Shown here: positions 1-7,112 of the stretch, in pieces
Layout: each line of letters begins with the position of its first letter
Numbering within the stretch: position 1 is the stretch's first letter
DNA from: CAXDOZ01 sp963991145
GTDB taxonomy: Bacteria; Bacteroidota; Bacteroidia; Chitinophagales; JABDMM01
Assembly (NCBI GenBank): GCA_963991145.1
Contig: CAXDOZ010000081.1
Coordinates: 1 to 10,693 of the forward strand
Length of the DNA stretch: 10,693 nt
Direction of reading: 5' to 3'
Program-made: the position numbers and the translations under genes
Notes under the pieces: generated by a model
The model's input: only the letters and a program-made list of their open reading frames with translations
What the model was told of the DNA's origin: nothing
The model's database searches: none

Positions 1-1011
1 GGTCATTGAGCCCATTGGGAAGCTCGCACGAATTGCATCCGTCCAGTGAAGATCCTCCCTTAGCTCTGCCTTTACAGTTGAAACCAATTGATGAACCTGC
101 TTGAAGCTATAGGTTCCAAAGAGCTCCTCCACACTGACTTTTCCAGCCGAGCTAACTCTCCTGAGATCATTGCGCACAAGGTCAACGATCATCACATTTT
201 CTGCTCGCTCCTTTTCGCTATCGAAAAGCTCAGAAAGTAAGTTTTGATCTTTTACCGGATCCTTTGAGCGAGAGGCCGTGGCGTTTATGGGCTGGCTGAT
301 AAGAGAGCTTGCCTCCTTTTGTAAATACCTTTCCGGCGAAGCCGAAAATAGATAGCGTTCCTTCAATTTAAAGCAGGTACTGAAAGGTGCTTCACCAAGA
401 GCGTTCAGCTCCTCAAAGCAATGTATCGGATCCAGATCACCCTCGGCATAGAATTCCTGACAGAAGTTGATCTCATAGAAATCGCCGGCTTCAATATGGT
501 CCTTTATCTTCCTGATCTTGTCCAGGTAGGCATCTCTGTCAAGGTCATTTTTCAGGTTGAGATTTGGCTTCTTCACTTGCCCTGCGGGCAGATTATCCAT
601 GGCATCCATTAGAGCCATTGCCTCAACATAGCGGCGGTTTAGGGTAAGTTCATTCCCTTTGACCAATATGAGATATCTGGGCTCAAAGAAATACAGGTCG
701 GGAAATCCAATGCGGTTGGGCAAATCGGACCGTAGGTCCTCAACTTCATTTTTAAGATCATAAGAAAGCCCACCGAAAAGCCAGCTCTCCTTTTCCTCAT
801 GAAATTCTCTTAATTGCTTTAAGGCCGTACCGGCCGATGTCTCAAGCTCACGAACAGCATCAACAGCAAGTACAAAGTCGTAGCGACCATACTTGTCCTG
901 GTCCCAATTATTGGAGTCAAGAAGGCAAAAAACTGGAAAGTGGTTCGCCCATCGAAGGGCCTTTTCTTGGAAGCCCGCCATATCCTCTATCTGGATACGC
1001 GTTTGCTCCAT
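1..1011 (-). CDS. pabB: PabB-like chorismate-binding enzyme (aminodeoxychorismate synthase component I), partial at 3' end
   Basis: The reading frame starts with ATG at 1011 and stays open to the left edge, giving 337 residues; the end of the protein lies outside the window. The C-terminal two thirds is a chorismate-binding domain of the TrpE/PabB family: SPER at residues 225-228, KERAENVMIVDLVRNDL at about 267-283, QVHQLVSTV near 305-313 and FPMGSMT at the cut end, where GAPK would normally follow. The N-terminal part (GGLSYDLKNE at 80-89, YEINFCQEFYAEGD at about 179-192) reads like Bacteroidota PabB rather than TrpE. The family aminates chorismate with ammonia from a glutaminase partner, towards p-aminobenzoate and folate; no glutaminase is visible here. 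Oddly, the PIKGT motif of PabB reads P-I-N-A-T at 241-245, so the active-site lysine is Asn242. It starts 5 bases after the purA stop and is probably cotranscribed with it. Related anthranilate or isochorismate enzymes are less likely. Confidence 0.85.
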   Translation of the reverse strand, partial: MEQTRIQIEDMAGFQEKALRWANHFPVFCLLDSNNWDQDKYGRYDFVLAVDAVRELETSAGTALKQLREFHEEKESWLFGGLSYDLKNEVEDLRSDLPNRIGFPDLYFFEPRYLILVKGNELTLNRRYVEAMALMDAMDNLPAGQVKKPNLNLKNDLDRDAYLDKIRKIKDHIEAGDFYEINFCQEFYAEGDLDPIHCFEELNALGEAPFSTCFKLKERYLFSASPERYLQKEASSLISQPINATASRSKDPVKDQNLLSELFDSEKERAENVMIVDLVRNDLRRVSSAGKVSVEELFGTYSFKQVHQLVSTVKAELREDLHWTDAIRASFPMGSMT

Positions 1012-1016
1012 CAGAT

Positions 1017-2285
1017 CTATCGGTTAATGAGCTTTTCGCGCTCAGGACCAGTTGAGATCATATGTGCCTGAACTCCGAGATACTCATTTAAGAATTTGAG
1101 ATAATCTTTCAGCTCCTGTGGCAATTCATCGAAGTTCTTAGCGTCATCGATATCTCTTGCCCAACCCGTAAATTTCTGGAAAACAGGATCGATATGAAGG
1201 TCTACCAGATCGTATGGTAGCTCATCTGTTTGAGTTCCATCTTCAAGCTTATAAGCAGTACAGGCATCAAAGGATTCAAACTTGTTAAGCACATCGATCT
1301 TGGTGATCACAAGCTTAGTGACACCATTGATCATGCAGGTATATTTCAAGGCGGGAAGGTCGATCCAGCCGCAACGACGAGGACGTCCTGTGGTAGCACC
1401 GAATTCTCCTCCTTCTTTTCTTAGACGCTCTCCTTCATCATTGTCGAGTTCTGTTGGGAATGGACCCGAACCTACACGCGTGCAATAAGCTTTGGTGATC
1501 CCAATAACGTCGCGGATCTTTGAAGGACGTAATCCAAGTCCCGAGCAAACTCCTGAAGTGATCGTATTTGAGGAAGTGACAAATGGATAGGTTCCAAAAT
1601 CGATATCGAGTAAACTACCCTGAGCTCCTTCTGCAAGAACTTCTTTGCCTTCTTCTAATTTATGATTTAGCCAGTACTCACCATCAACAAGGTTAAGTTC
1701 CTGGATCATCGTAACGGAATCCAGCCACTCTTTTTCAAGCTCCAGTTCTTCGAACTCAGCGCCGTAAAGCATCTTTAGCATGCGCACATGCTTGCCTTTA
1801 AGCTTCTCATAGCGCTCTTTCCAATCCGGGCGACTCAAGTCTCCAATTCGCATTCCATTTCTACCGGTCTTATCCATATAAGTTGGACCAATACCTCTTA
1901 GCGTAGAACCGATCTTCTCTTTTCCTTTTGCAGCTTCAGAAGCCTTATCCAAAGCGATATGCGTTGGCAGGATCAGGTGAGCTTTTTTGGCAATGTATAA
2001 CTTCGAGCGAACATCAACTCCAGCTTCTTCAAGACCAAGGATCTCCTGTCTTAATGTAACCGGATTGACCACCACTCCATTACCGATAAGGTTGGCGCAG
2101 CGATTGTGAAAGATCCCCGAAGGAATTGTGTGTAGCACGAACTTCTTTCCATCGATGATCAGGGTGTGGCCAGCGTTTGGGCCGCCCTGAAATCTGGCAA
2201 TAACATCGTATTTGGGAGCGAGGTAATCAACGATCTTCCCTTTACCTTCATCGCCCCATTGAAGGCCTAGTAAAACATCTACCAT
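1017..2285 (-). CDS. purA: Adenylosuccinate synthase
   Basis: This enzyme joins IMP and aspartate using GTP to make adenylosuccinate, the committed step from IMP to AMP, in the cytoplasm. The 422 residues match the usual family length. The N-terminus carries GLQWGDEGKGK with the catalytic aspartate at residue 12 and the P-loop lysine at 15, and the catalytic histidine is His40 in GGPNAGHT. Further signatures are GSTLRGIGPTY (126-136), EGAQGSLLDIDFGTYPF (219-235), GATTGRPRRCGW (296-307), the guanine-binding TKID (328-331) and STGPER (411-416). All key residues are present, so it should be active. The ATG puts the P-loop at the expected distance. It lies 9 bases after the STAS gene and 5 bases before pabB, within a run headed by a (p)ppGpp enzyme; the enzyme is reported in other bacteria to be inhibited by ppGpp, so the linkage makes functional sense, though that is inference here. 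Confidence 0.97.
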   Translation of the reverse strand: MVDVLLGLQWGDEGKGKIVDYLAPKYDVIARFQGGPNAGHTLIIDGKKFVLHTIPSGIFHNRCANLIGNGVVVNPVTLRQEILGLEEAGVDVRSKLYIAKKAHLILPTHIALDKASEAAKGKEKIGSTLRGIGPTYMDKTGRNGMRIGDLSRPDWKERYEKLKGKHVRMLKMLYGAEFEELELEKEWLDSVTMIQELNLVDGEYWLNHKLEEGKEVLAEGAQGSLLDIDFGTYPFVTSSNTITSGVCSGLGLRPSKIRDVIGITKAYCTRVGSGPFPTELDNDEGERLRKEGGEFGATTGRPRRCGWIDLPALKYTCMINGVTKLVITKIDVLNKFESFDACTAYKLEDGTQTDELPYDLVDLHIDPVFQKFTGWARDIDDAKNFDELPQELKDYLKFLNEYLGVQAHMISTGPEREKLINR

Positions 2286-2294
2286 AGTTTTCTT

Positions 2295-2636
2295 TTATGC
2301 CTGGAGCTTGCTCATTGCAGCGTCCAGATTCTCTGCTTCCACAAAGATCTTATCGAGCTTGGTCATCTCGAGAAGCTTTCTCATAGCGTCTGGAATATGG
2401 ATCAGGATGACTTCACCACCGGCATTTCTCGCCTTGGTCATCATAGTGATCATACCACCCAGGCCGGTGCTATTCACATATTTCAATTCTGTGAGATCAA
2501 GAACGAAGTGTTTGCGTCCAGCTTCAACTTCTTCTCTTACCAATTCCACCATTGGCTGATAATATGCCTCACCCAATAGATTCCCTTCAAGTGACAGGGT
2601 CGTCACGTTTCCTTGTGTTTCAGTATTCAATTTCAT
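2295..2636 (-). CDS. Single-domain STAS protein (anti-sigma factor antagonist type)
   Basis: This 113-residue protein is a lone STAS domain of the SpoIIAA/RsbV type. The pattern GNVTTLSLEGNL at about 9-20 is the opening strand pair, FVLDLTELKYVNSTGLGGMI at 44-63 is the central signature, and a region near 73-98 (GGEVILIHIPDAMRKLLEMTKLDKIF) completes the fold. In SpoIIAA the phosphorylated residue is the second serine of DSSG; here the matching position is Thr57 in NSTG, still phosphorylatable. Family members bind an anti-sigma or switch kinase when unphosphorylated. No kinase, phosphatase or sigma factor gene is visible in the window, so the partner is unknown. It is wedged 1 base after the Fur-family stop codon and 9 bases before purA, so it is almost certainly translated from the same mRNA. 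Function beyond 'STAS partner-switch protein' cannot be stated. Confidence 0.85.
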   Translation of the reverse strand: MKLNTETQGNVTTLSLEGNLLGEAYYQPMVELVREEVEAGRKHFVLDLTELKYVNSTGLGGMITMMTKARNAGGEVILIHIPDAMRKLLEMTKLDKIFVEAENLDAAMSKLQA

Positions 2637-2637
2637 T

Positions 2638-3117
2638 TTATGCGGTTTTTGCGTCTGGTCTGTTTGTACAATTTTCTCTGGTGCACTTACCGTAGAGCAT
2701 CAAAGAGTGATGAGTGATCTCTTTTTCAAGCAGTTCACCCATAGTGGATTTGATCTGTTGGATTCGAGGATCGCAAAACTCGAGTACTTCATCGCAATCG
2801 AGGCAGATCAAATGGTCGTGCTGCTTATAGCCGTACGACTTTTCATATTGAGCAAGATTTTTCCCGAACTGGTGCTTTTTTACCAGATCGCAGGAAACGA
2901 GCAATTCCAGGGTGTTGTAAACAGTGGCCCGACTAATATTGAAGCTTTTATTCTTTATATCAAAATACAAGGTTTCAGCTTCAAAGTGATCGTCACGCAT
3001 GTAGATCTCCTCAAGAATAGTGAAGCGCTCCGGTGTTCTTCTGAGCTTATTGCGCTCCAGATAACCTGAGAATATCCTCTTCACTTCTTCAACCTGTTCT
3101 TGAGTAGCCTTTGACAT
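2638..3117 (-). CDS. Fur-family metal-dependent transcriptional repressor
   Basis: This 159-residue protein has the two-part Fur architecture. Residues about 10-85 form the winged-helix DNA-binding domain, with RRTPERFTILEEIY at 26-39 and the recognition-helix region ISRATVYNTLELL at 61-73. The rest is the metal-binding dimerisation domain, with HDHLICLDCDEVLEF at 100-114, giving Cys105/Cys108, and a second pair Cys145/Cys150 (CTRENC), the expected structural zinc site. His44, His100 and His102 are candidate regulatory metal ligands. I cannot tell Fur from PerR or Zur by eye, so no symbol is given. It lies 68 bases after the spoT-like gene and 1 base before the STAS gene. A perfect 14-bp palindrome ends 3 bases before its ATG and may be its own operator. 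The N-terminus is about 10 residues longer than in E. coli Fur. Confidence 0.92.
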   Translation of the reverse strand: MSKATQEQVEEVKRIFSGYLERNKLRRTPERFTILEEIYMRDDHFEAETLYFDIKNKSFNISRATVYNTLELLVSCDLVKKHQFGKNLAQYEKSYGYKQHDHLICLDCDEVLEFCDPRIQQIKSTMGELLEKEITHHSLMLYGKCTRENCTNRPDAKTA

Positions 3118-3120
3118 CGG

Positions 3121-3134
3121 GGCTAAATTTAGCC
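3121..3134. promoter_or_regulatory. 14-bp perfect palindrome before the Fur-family gene (candidate operator)
   Basis: The sequence GGCTAAATTTAGCC equals its own reverse complement and ends 3 bases before the ATG of the Fur-family gene. With no loop it is a poor RNA hairpin but a good dyad for a dimeric repressor. Its AT-rich centre resembles the general style of Fur/PerR boxes but does not match a named consensus closely. Autoregulation is inferred from position only. On the minus strand a weak AACATTTG, one base off the TAnnTTTG promoter element, lies about 30 bases further upstream. Confidence 0.5.
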
Positions 3135-3185
3135 AAATGAAAGGATTCCGATTCCACTTGTAAACAAATGTTCAGAAGCAATTCC

Positions 3186-5429
3186 TTAAGTAGGATTATC
3201 CTCAGACTCTTCGATATCGTATCGATTGATATTTAAGACCCCTTCAAGTCCTTTGAGCTTCTCGATCAGCTCTTCCAGCTGGCCGGTATCGTGTACATAC
3301 ACCTTGATGTTTCCTTCAAAGATCCCATCCTTGGAGTCAATCGATAAGGATTGCATGTTGATATTCATTTGTCGACTGATCACATCGGTAACCTTACTGA
3401 TCAATCCAACATCATCGATACCGGCAATTTCGAGTGAGGTAAGGAATGCAATTTCGTGCTCGCGGTTCCATCTGGTCTTAACTACGCGATAGTGATATTT
3501 CCCCATCAGGTTTGCCGCGTTCGGACAGGTAGTTCTATGGATCTTGACTCCACCAGTAGCCAGCAAAAAGCCAAATACATCATCTCCAGGAATCGGGTTA
3601 CAACACTTTGCAAAGGAGTATTGGATGGAATCAGCGGATTCGCCCATGATCATGAGCTCCGCATTCTCCTTCAGCTCCTCGCGCACTTTGCGTTCAATGA
3701 TATCATCTACTTTCTCGATCTGCGGCGTAGGACGAGGCTTTCTGATCTTATTGCCGATCACCTCTAGATTCTTCAGTTCATCCAGGGAGATCCTGTTTGT
3801 AGCTATTCTATAAAATAGCTCTTGCTGATTCTGAAGATCATAGATAGAGCAGAGTGTCTGAATGTTTGAATTATTGAAGGCGATCTTTCTGCGACGGAAC
3901 CTGCGCTCGAGCATGGCTTTCCCATCATCAGCGATTAGACGCTTCTCTTCTTTCAGGGCTTGCTTAATATTGGTTCTGGCCTTAGCCGTTACCACAAAGT
4001 TCAACCAATCTTCATTTGGTTTTTGCCTCTTTGAAGTGAGCAGCTCTACCTGATCTCCGCTATCGAGGACATGGCTCAATGGTACCAATTTATGATTGAC
4101 TTTTGCGCCAATTGATCGCAATCCAACTTCGGTGTGAATTTCAAATCCAAAGTCCAGAGCTGTTGCACCGTTTCTCAATCTTTTCAGATCTCCATTTGGA
4201 GTAAAGACGAAGATCTCATCTGAGAAAAGGTCGAGTTTGAAATCGGATATGAAGTCAAGGGTATTTGCCTCTGGATTAGATAAGATCTGTTGGATTCTTT
4301 CCAGCCAGTCATCCAGAGCAGAATCATCACTTACTGTTTCCTTGTATTTCCAGTGTGCTGCAAGTCCACGCTCAGCAATATCGTGCATGCGCTCTGAGCG
4401 GATCTGCACTTCCACCCATCGGCCCTTTGGGCCCATAACTGTTGTATGCAAAGCTTCGTAACCATTTGCTTTTGGATTAGAGATCCAATCACGAAGACGA
4501 TCGGGATTTGGACGGTAAATATCTGTAATTGCAGAGTAGACATTCCAGCAATCGCTTTTCTCCTGATCCATTGGCGAATCCAGAATTACACGAATTGCAA
4601 ATAGGTCATAGACCTCTTCAAAGGTCACTCCCTTATTGCGCATTTTATTTGCGATCGAGTGAATTGATTTCGGTCGACCATACATGTCAAACTTGAAACC
4701 CTTCTCTCCTAGCAAGCCTTTCAAAGGCTTGATGAATTCATTAATATACCTGCTACGCTCTCTTTTCTTCTCGGCCAACTTCACCGCAATCTCGCGATAG
4801 AGCTCTGGTTCGGTGTACTTCATCACCAGGTCTTCCATCTCGGATTTGATGGCGTATAAACCTAGTCGGTGAGCAAGCGGAGCGTACAGGAAACTCGTTT
4901 CAGAGGAGATCTTCAACTGCTTATGGCGAGGCATGGAATCCAGGGTACGCATGTTGTGCAGCCTGTCTGCCATCTTAATGAGAATGACTCGAATGTCATC
5001 CGTCATTGTAAGCAATAGCTTTCTGAAATTCTCTGCCTGAACAGAGCTTCGAAGGTCGAATACACCGGAGATCTTCGTAAGACCATCGATGATGCGAGCG
5101 ACTTGCTTATCAAAGCTGCGCTCCATGTCTTCGAGGGTGATCTCAGTATCTTCTACTACATCGTGAAGGAGTGCGCAAACGACAGCTGTTGGTCCGAGAC
5201 CAATTTCCCCTGCTACGATCTTTGCCACAGCGAGAGGATGCAGAATGTAGGGCTCACCGGATTTCCTACGCATGTCCTTATGCGCGTCGAGTGCCATTTC
5301 AAAGGCCAGACGAATATTCTCTTTATCGGTCTTTGAAATACCTGTCCCAAGCAATCTCAACAAGGAGCGATACTCCTTTGTGATCAACTTCTTCTCTGCT
5401 TCTAAATCTATCGTTCTCTCCAATGCCAT
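3186..5429 (-). CDS. Bifunctional (p)ppGpp synthetase/hydrolase, RelA/SpoT (Rel) family
   Basis: This 747-residue protein has the full long-RSH layout and makes and degrades the alarmone (p)ppGpp, the stringent-response signal. The HD hydrolase domain (about 40-195) keeps His64 and the HDVVEDT motif at 89-95, so hydrolysis should work. The synthetase domain (about 235-365) has YGRPKSIHSIANKM at 250-263, NGYEALHT at 322-329 and catalytic Glu340 in VEVQIR. The motif that is RxKD in bifunctional enzymes and ExDD in RelA reads R-L-R-D at 311-314, supporting the bifunctional class. A TGS domain covers about 403-465, the conserved-cysteine region has Cys609, Cys610 and Cys635, and an ACT domain covers about 660-740. 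It is the first of five minus-strand genes; the Fur-family gene follows after 68 bases. No strong promoter is evident upstream, though a weak AAACTTTG lies only a few bases before the ATG. Confidence 0.96.
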   Translation of the reverse strand: MALERTIDLEAEKKLITKEYRSLLRLLGTGISKTDKENIRLAFEMALDAHKDMRRKSGEPYILHPLAVAKIVAGEIGLGPTAVVCALLHDVVEDTEITLEDMERSFDKQVARIIDGLTKISGVFDLRSSVQAENFRKLLLTMTDDIRVILIKMADRLHNMRTLDSMPRHKQLKISSETSFLYAPLAHRLGLYAIKSEMEDLVMKYTEPELYREIAVKLAEKKRERSRYINEFIKPLKGLLGEKGFKFDMYGRPKSIHSIANKMRNKGVTFEEVYDLFAIRVILDSPMDQEKSDCWNVYSAITDIYRPNPDRLRDWISNPKANGYEALHTTVMGPKGRWVEVQIRSERMHDIAERGLAAHWKYKETVSDDSALDDWLERIQQILSNPEANTLDFISDFKLDLFSDEIFVFTPNGDLKRLRNGATALDFGFEIHTEVGLRSIGAKVNHKLVPLSHVLDSGDQVELLTSKRQKPNEDWLNFVVTAKARTNIKQALKEEKRLIADDGKAMLERRFRRRKIAFNNSNIQTLCSIYDLQNQQELFYRIATNRISLDELKNLEVIGNKIRKPRPTPQIEKVDDIIERKVREELKENAELMIMGESADSIQYSFAKCCNPIPGDDVFGFLLATGGVKIHRTTCPNAANLMGKYHYRVVKTRWNREHEIAFLTSLEIAGIDDVGLISKVTDVISRQMNINMQSLSIDSKDGIFEGNIKVYVHDTGQLEELIEKLKGLEGVLNINRYDIEESEDNPT

Positions 5430-5596
5430 AGGCTTTCCAAAGTTTAGAAATTATTAGCCTTGCTAAAAGCCAATGCTAAGCCTTTTTTGACTTGTGCTTT
5501 GTGGATGTCCTAATAAGGCTAGTAAAGCCAATTCTTTGCCAAAACTTTATCGGCCCGTGAGGGCCAAAAAAAATCTCAAAAGGATAACAAATTAGC
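5430..5596. other. Divergent intergenic region with short repeats and a GTGA hairpin
   Basis: This stretch separates the minus-strand spoT-like gene from the plus-strand tRNA-Leu promoter and contains no convincing reading frame. It is dense in AAGCC words: GCTAAAAGCCAAT at 5462-5474 recurs as GCTAGTAAAGCCAAT near 5518-5532, and TTATTAGCCTT near 5450 faces AATAAGGCT near 5512 in inverted orientation. GGCCC-GTGA-GGGCC at 5552-5565 is a 5-bp hairpin with a GNRA-type loop, followed by eight A. It lacks a U-tract on either strand, so it is not an intrinsic terminator. The promoter of the spoT-like gene must lie here. Confidence 0.5.
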
Positions 5597-5626
5597 TTGC
5601 GAAAAGTGAAAATAAACTTACCTTTG
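5597..5626 (+). promoter_or_regulatory. Bacteroidota-type promoter of tRNA-Leu and probably tig-clpP-clpX
   Basis: TTG at 5597-5599 and TACCTTTG at 5619-5626 match the Bacteroidota primary sigma factor consensus (TTG, 17-23 bases, TAnnTTTG), with a 19-base spacer and a perfect -7 element. Transcription would begin near 5631-5635, some 15 bases before the mature tRNA. No other promoter fits in the 29 bases between the tRNA and tig, so this one likely serves both. Confidence 0.75.
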
Positions 5627-5648
5627 CGCCCTATTCGCAGAGAGCGAT

Positions 5649-5730
5649 GCGGGTGTGGTGAAATTGGTAGACACGCTAGACTTAGGATCTAGTGCTTCAC
5701 GGCGTGGGGGTTCGAGTCCCTCCACCCGCA
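5649..5730 (+). tRNA. tRNA-Leu (anticodon UAG)
   Basis: The 82-base gene folds as a class II tRNA. Acceptor stem GCGGGTG (5649-5655) pairs perfectly with CACCCGC (5723-5729), with A5730 as discriminator. The anticodon stem CTAGA/TCTAG (5676-5680, 5688-5692) encloses the loop CTTAGGA, giving anticodon TAG at 5683-5685, which reads CUA and related leucine codons. The 13-base variable arm (5693-5705) is the long arm expected for leucine. The T arm is GGGGG-TTCGAGT-CCCTC (5706-5722). The 3' CCA is not encoded, since CAAC follows the discriminator base, so it must be added after transcription. tig starts 29 bases downstream. Confidence 0.97.
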
Positions 5731-5759
5731 CAACTCAGCTCTTTTAAAATCTTTATCCT

Positions 5760-7112
5760 GTGCACATTCAAGAAGAAAAAATAGATGCTTTAAACGCGCA
5801 TCTAAAGCTCGAAGTAAAGCAAGAAGATTACCTACCAAAAGTTGACGAAGCAATCAAAAAATACCGCAAGCAGGTGAGCTTGAAGGGTTTTCGTCCGGGG
5901 CATGTTCCAATGGGAATGGTAAAGAAAATGGTTGGTCAGCAAGTAATGGCCGAGTCGATCAACGAAGTACTAAACGAGTCGATCAACAAATACCTTCAGG
6001 ATAACGAGATCGAGATTCTTGGATACCCAATTCCAAAAGATGATCAGGAGCTGAACTTCGATATTGATAAAGCAGGTGATTTCAACTTTGTATACGAGTT
6101 AGGATTGACTCCTGAATTTGAGCTAAAGGCTTTGAATAAGAAGACCAAGTTCAATAAGCCTGTGGTTGATGTTACCGATGAGATGGTGACTGAGGAGATC
6201 GAGGTTATTCAAAAGAGATATGGTCAGCCTGGTCAGGTTGATGACGTTGAGGAGGATGATATCCTAAAGATCCATTTCCAGCAATTGGATGATAAAGGAG
6301 AGATCCTTGAGGGCGGAATCGATAATGAGACCACCATCAATCTTCGCATGGTTAAGGATAAGATGCAGAAGAAAGTGATGGGCATGAAAAAAGGTGACAG
6401 CATTGATGCTGATATCACCAAATTGATTGAGCGTGAAGCCGACGCAATTGCCAAGCACGTTCTCGATGTTGAGCATGATCTTATGGAAGCGGGCAACCTG
6501 AAATACCGCTGCACTTTAACAGAGATCACCCGAATTCAGCCAGCTGAGTTGAACGAGACTCTTTTCCAAAATGCATTGGGAGATGATTCCATCAAAGACG
6601 AGGAAGCTTTCAGAGCGAGAATCAGAGAGGAGATCGAACAGCATTACGGACGCACATCAGACCAAAAGCTTGTTACCGAAATAGCAGATAAGCTTCTTGA
6701 TAAAACTGAAATTCCTTTACCAGAGGATTTCCTTCGTCGTTGGATCAAATTATCTAATGAGCAGGAGATCACCGATGCTCAATTGGATGATGAGTTCCCA
6801 AATTTTACAAAAAATCTTCGCTGGTCTTTGATCGTGAATAAACTCGGCAAGGAGAACGATCTTAAAGCTGAACAAGATGAGATTGTAGAGCGTGCTCGCG
6901 GTCAGGTTTTGAACCAAATGTACCAGTACGGCCTTTATAATCCTGAACCTGAGCAAATCGAGCAATTGGTTGCCAGGTATTTACAGGATCGTGATTTTGT
7001 ATCTCGCACCAGAGACTCAATCCTTGAGGAAAAGGCCTTTGAAATTATTAAAGATCAAGTCACGATTCAGGATAAAAAAGTTAGCTTAGAAGAGTTCAAT
7101 AAGGCATCCTAA
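5760..7112 (+). CDS. tig: Trigger factor, ribosome-associated chaperone (GTG start)
   Basis: This chaperone docks at the ribosomal exit tunnel and shields nascent chains. The 450-residue product has the ribosome-binding N domain (about 1-115) with the signature GFRPGHVP at 43-50; Phe44 and Arg45 match the E. coli contact loop, while the following lysine is proline. Residues about 160-255 take the place of the FKBP-like PPIase domain but are strongly diverged, so isomerase activity is doubtful. Residues about 260-450 form the C-terminal chaperone arms. The start is GTG at 5760: an in-frame TAA at 5745-5747 bars a longer form, no ATG lies between, and the first residues (HIQEEKIDALNA) align with the usual family N-terminus. 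No Shine-Dalgarno is seen. The stop overlaps the clpP start (TAATG). The order tig-clpP-clpX is widely conserved in bacteria. Confidence 0.93.
   Translation: MHIQEEKIDALNAHLKLEVKQEDYLPKVDEAIKKYRKQVSLKGFRPGHVPMGMVKKMVGQQVMAESINEVLNESINKYLQDNEIEILGYPIPKDDQELNFDIDKAGDFNFVYELGLTPEFELKALNKKTKFNKPVVDVTDEMVTEEIEVIQKRYGQPGQVDDVEEDDILKIHFQQLDDKGEILEGGIDNETTINLRMVKDKMQKKVMGMKKGDSIDADITKLIEREADAIAKHVLDVEHDLMEAGNLKYRCTLTEITRIQPAELNETLFQNALGDDSIKDEEAFRARIREEIEQHYGRTSDQKLVTEIADKLLDKTEIPLPEDFLRRWIKLSNEQEITDAQLDDEFPNFTKNLRWSLIVNKLGKENDLKAEQDEIVERARGQVLNQMYQYGLYNPEPEQIEQLVARYLQDRDFVSRTRDSILEEKAFEIIKDQVTIQDKKVSLEEFNKAS

Noticed and set aside
837..1055. Plus-strand reading frame of 72 codons opposite pabB and the end of purA
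   Set aside because: It overlaps two well-supported minus-strand genes and shows no recognisable domain; it is a shadow frame.
3121..3134. Palindrome as a transcription terminator of the spoT-like gene
   Set aside because: It has no loop-forming centre and no T-run after it on the minus strand; an operator reading fits better.
5552..5573. GGCCC-GTGA-GGGCC hairpin as an intrinsic terminator
   Set aside because: It is followed by A8 on the plus strand; on the minus strand the T-run comes before the stem, so neither strand gives a stem followed by a U-tract, and no gene ends here.
5731..5759. A separate promoter for tig between the tRNA and its start codon
   Set aside because: The 29 bases contain no TAnnTTTG element and are too short to hold both promoter elements.
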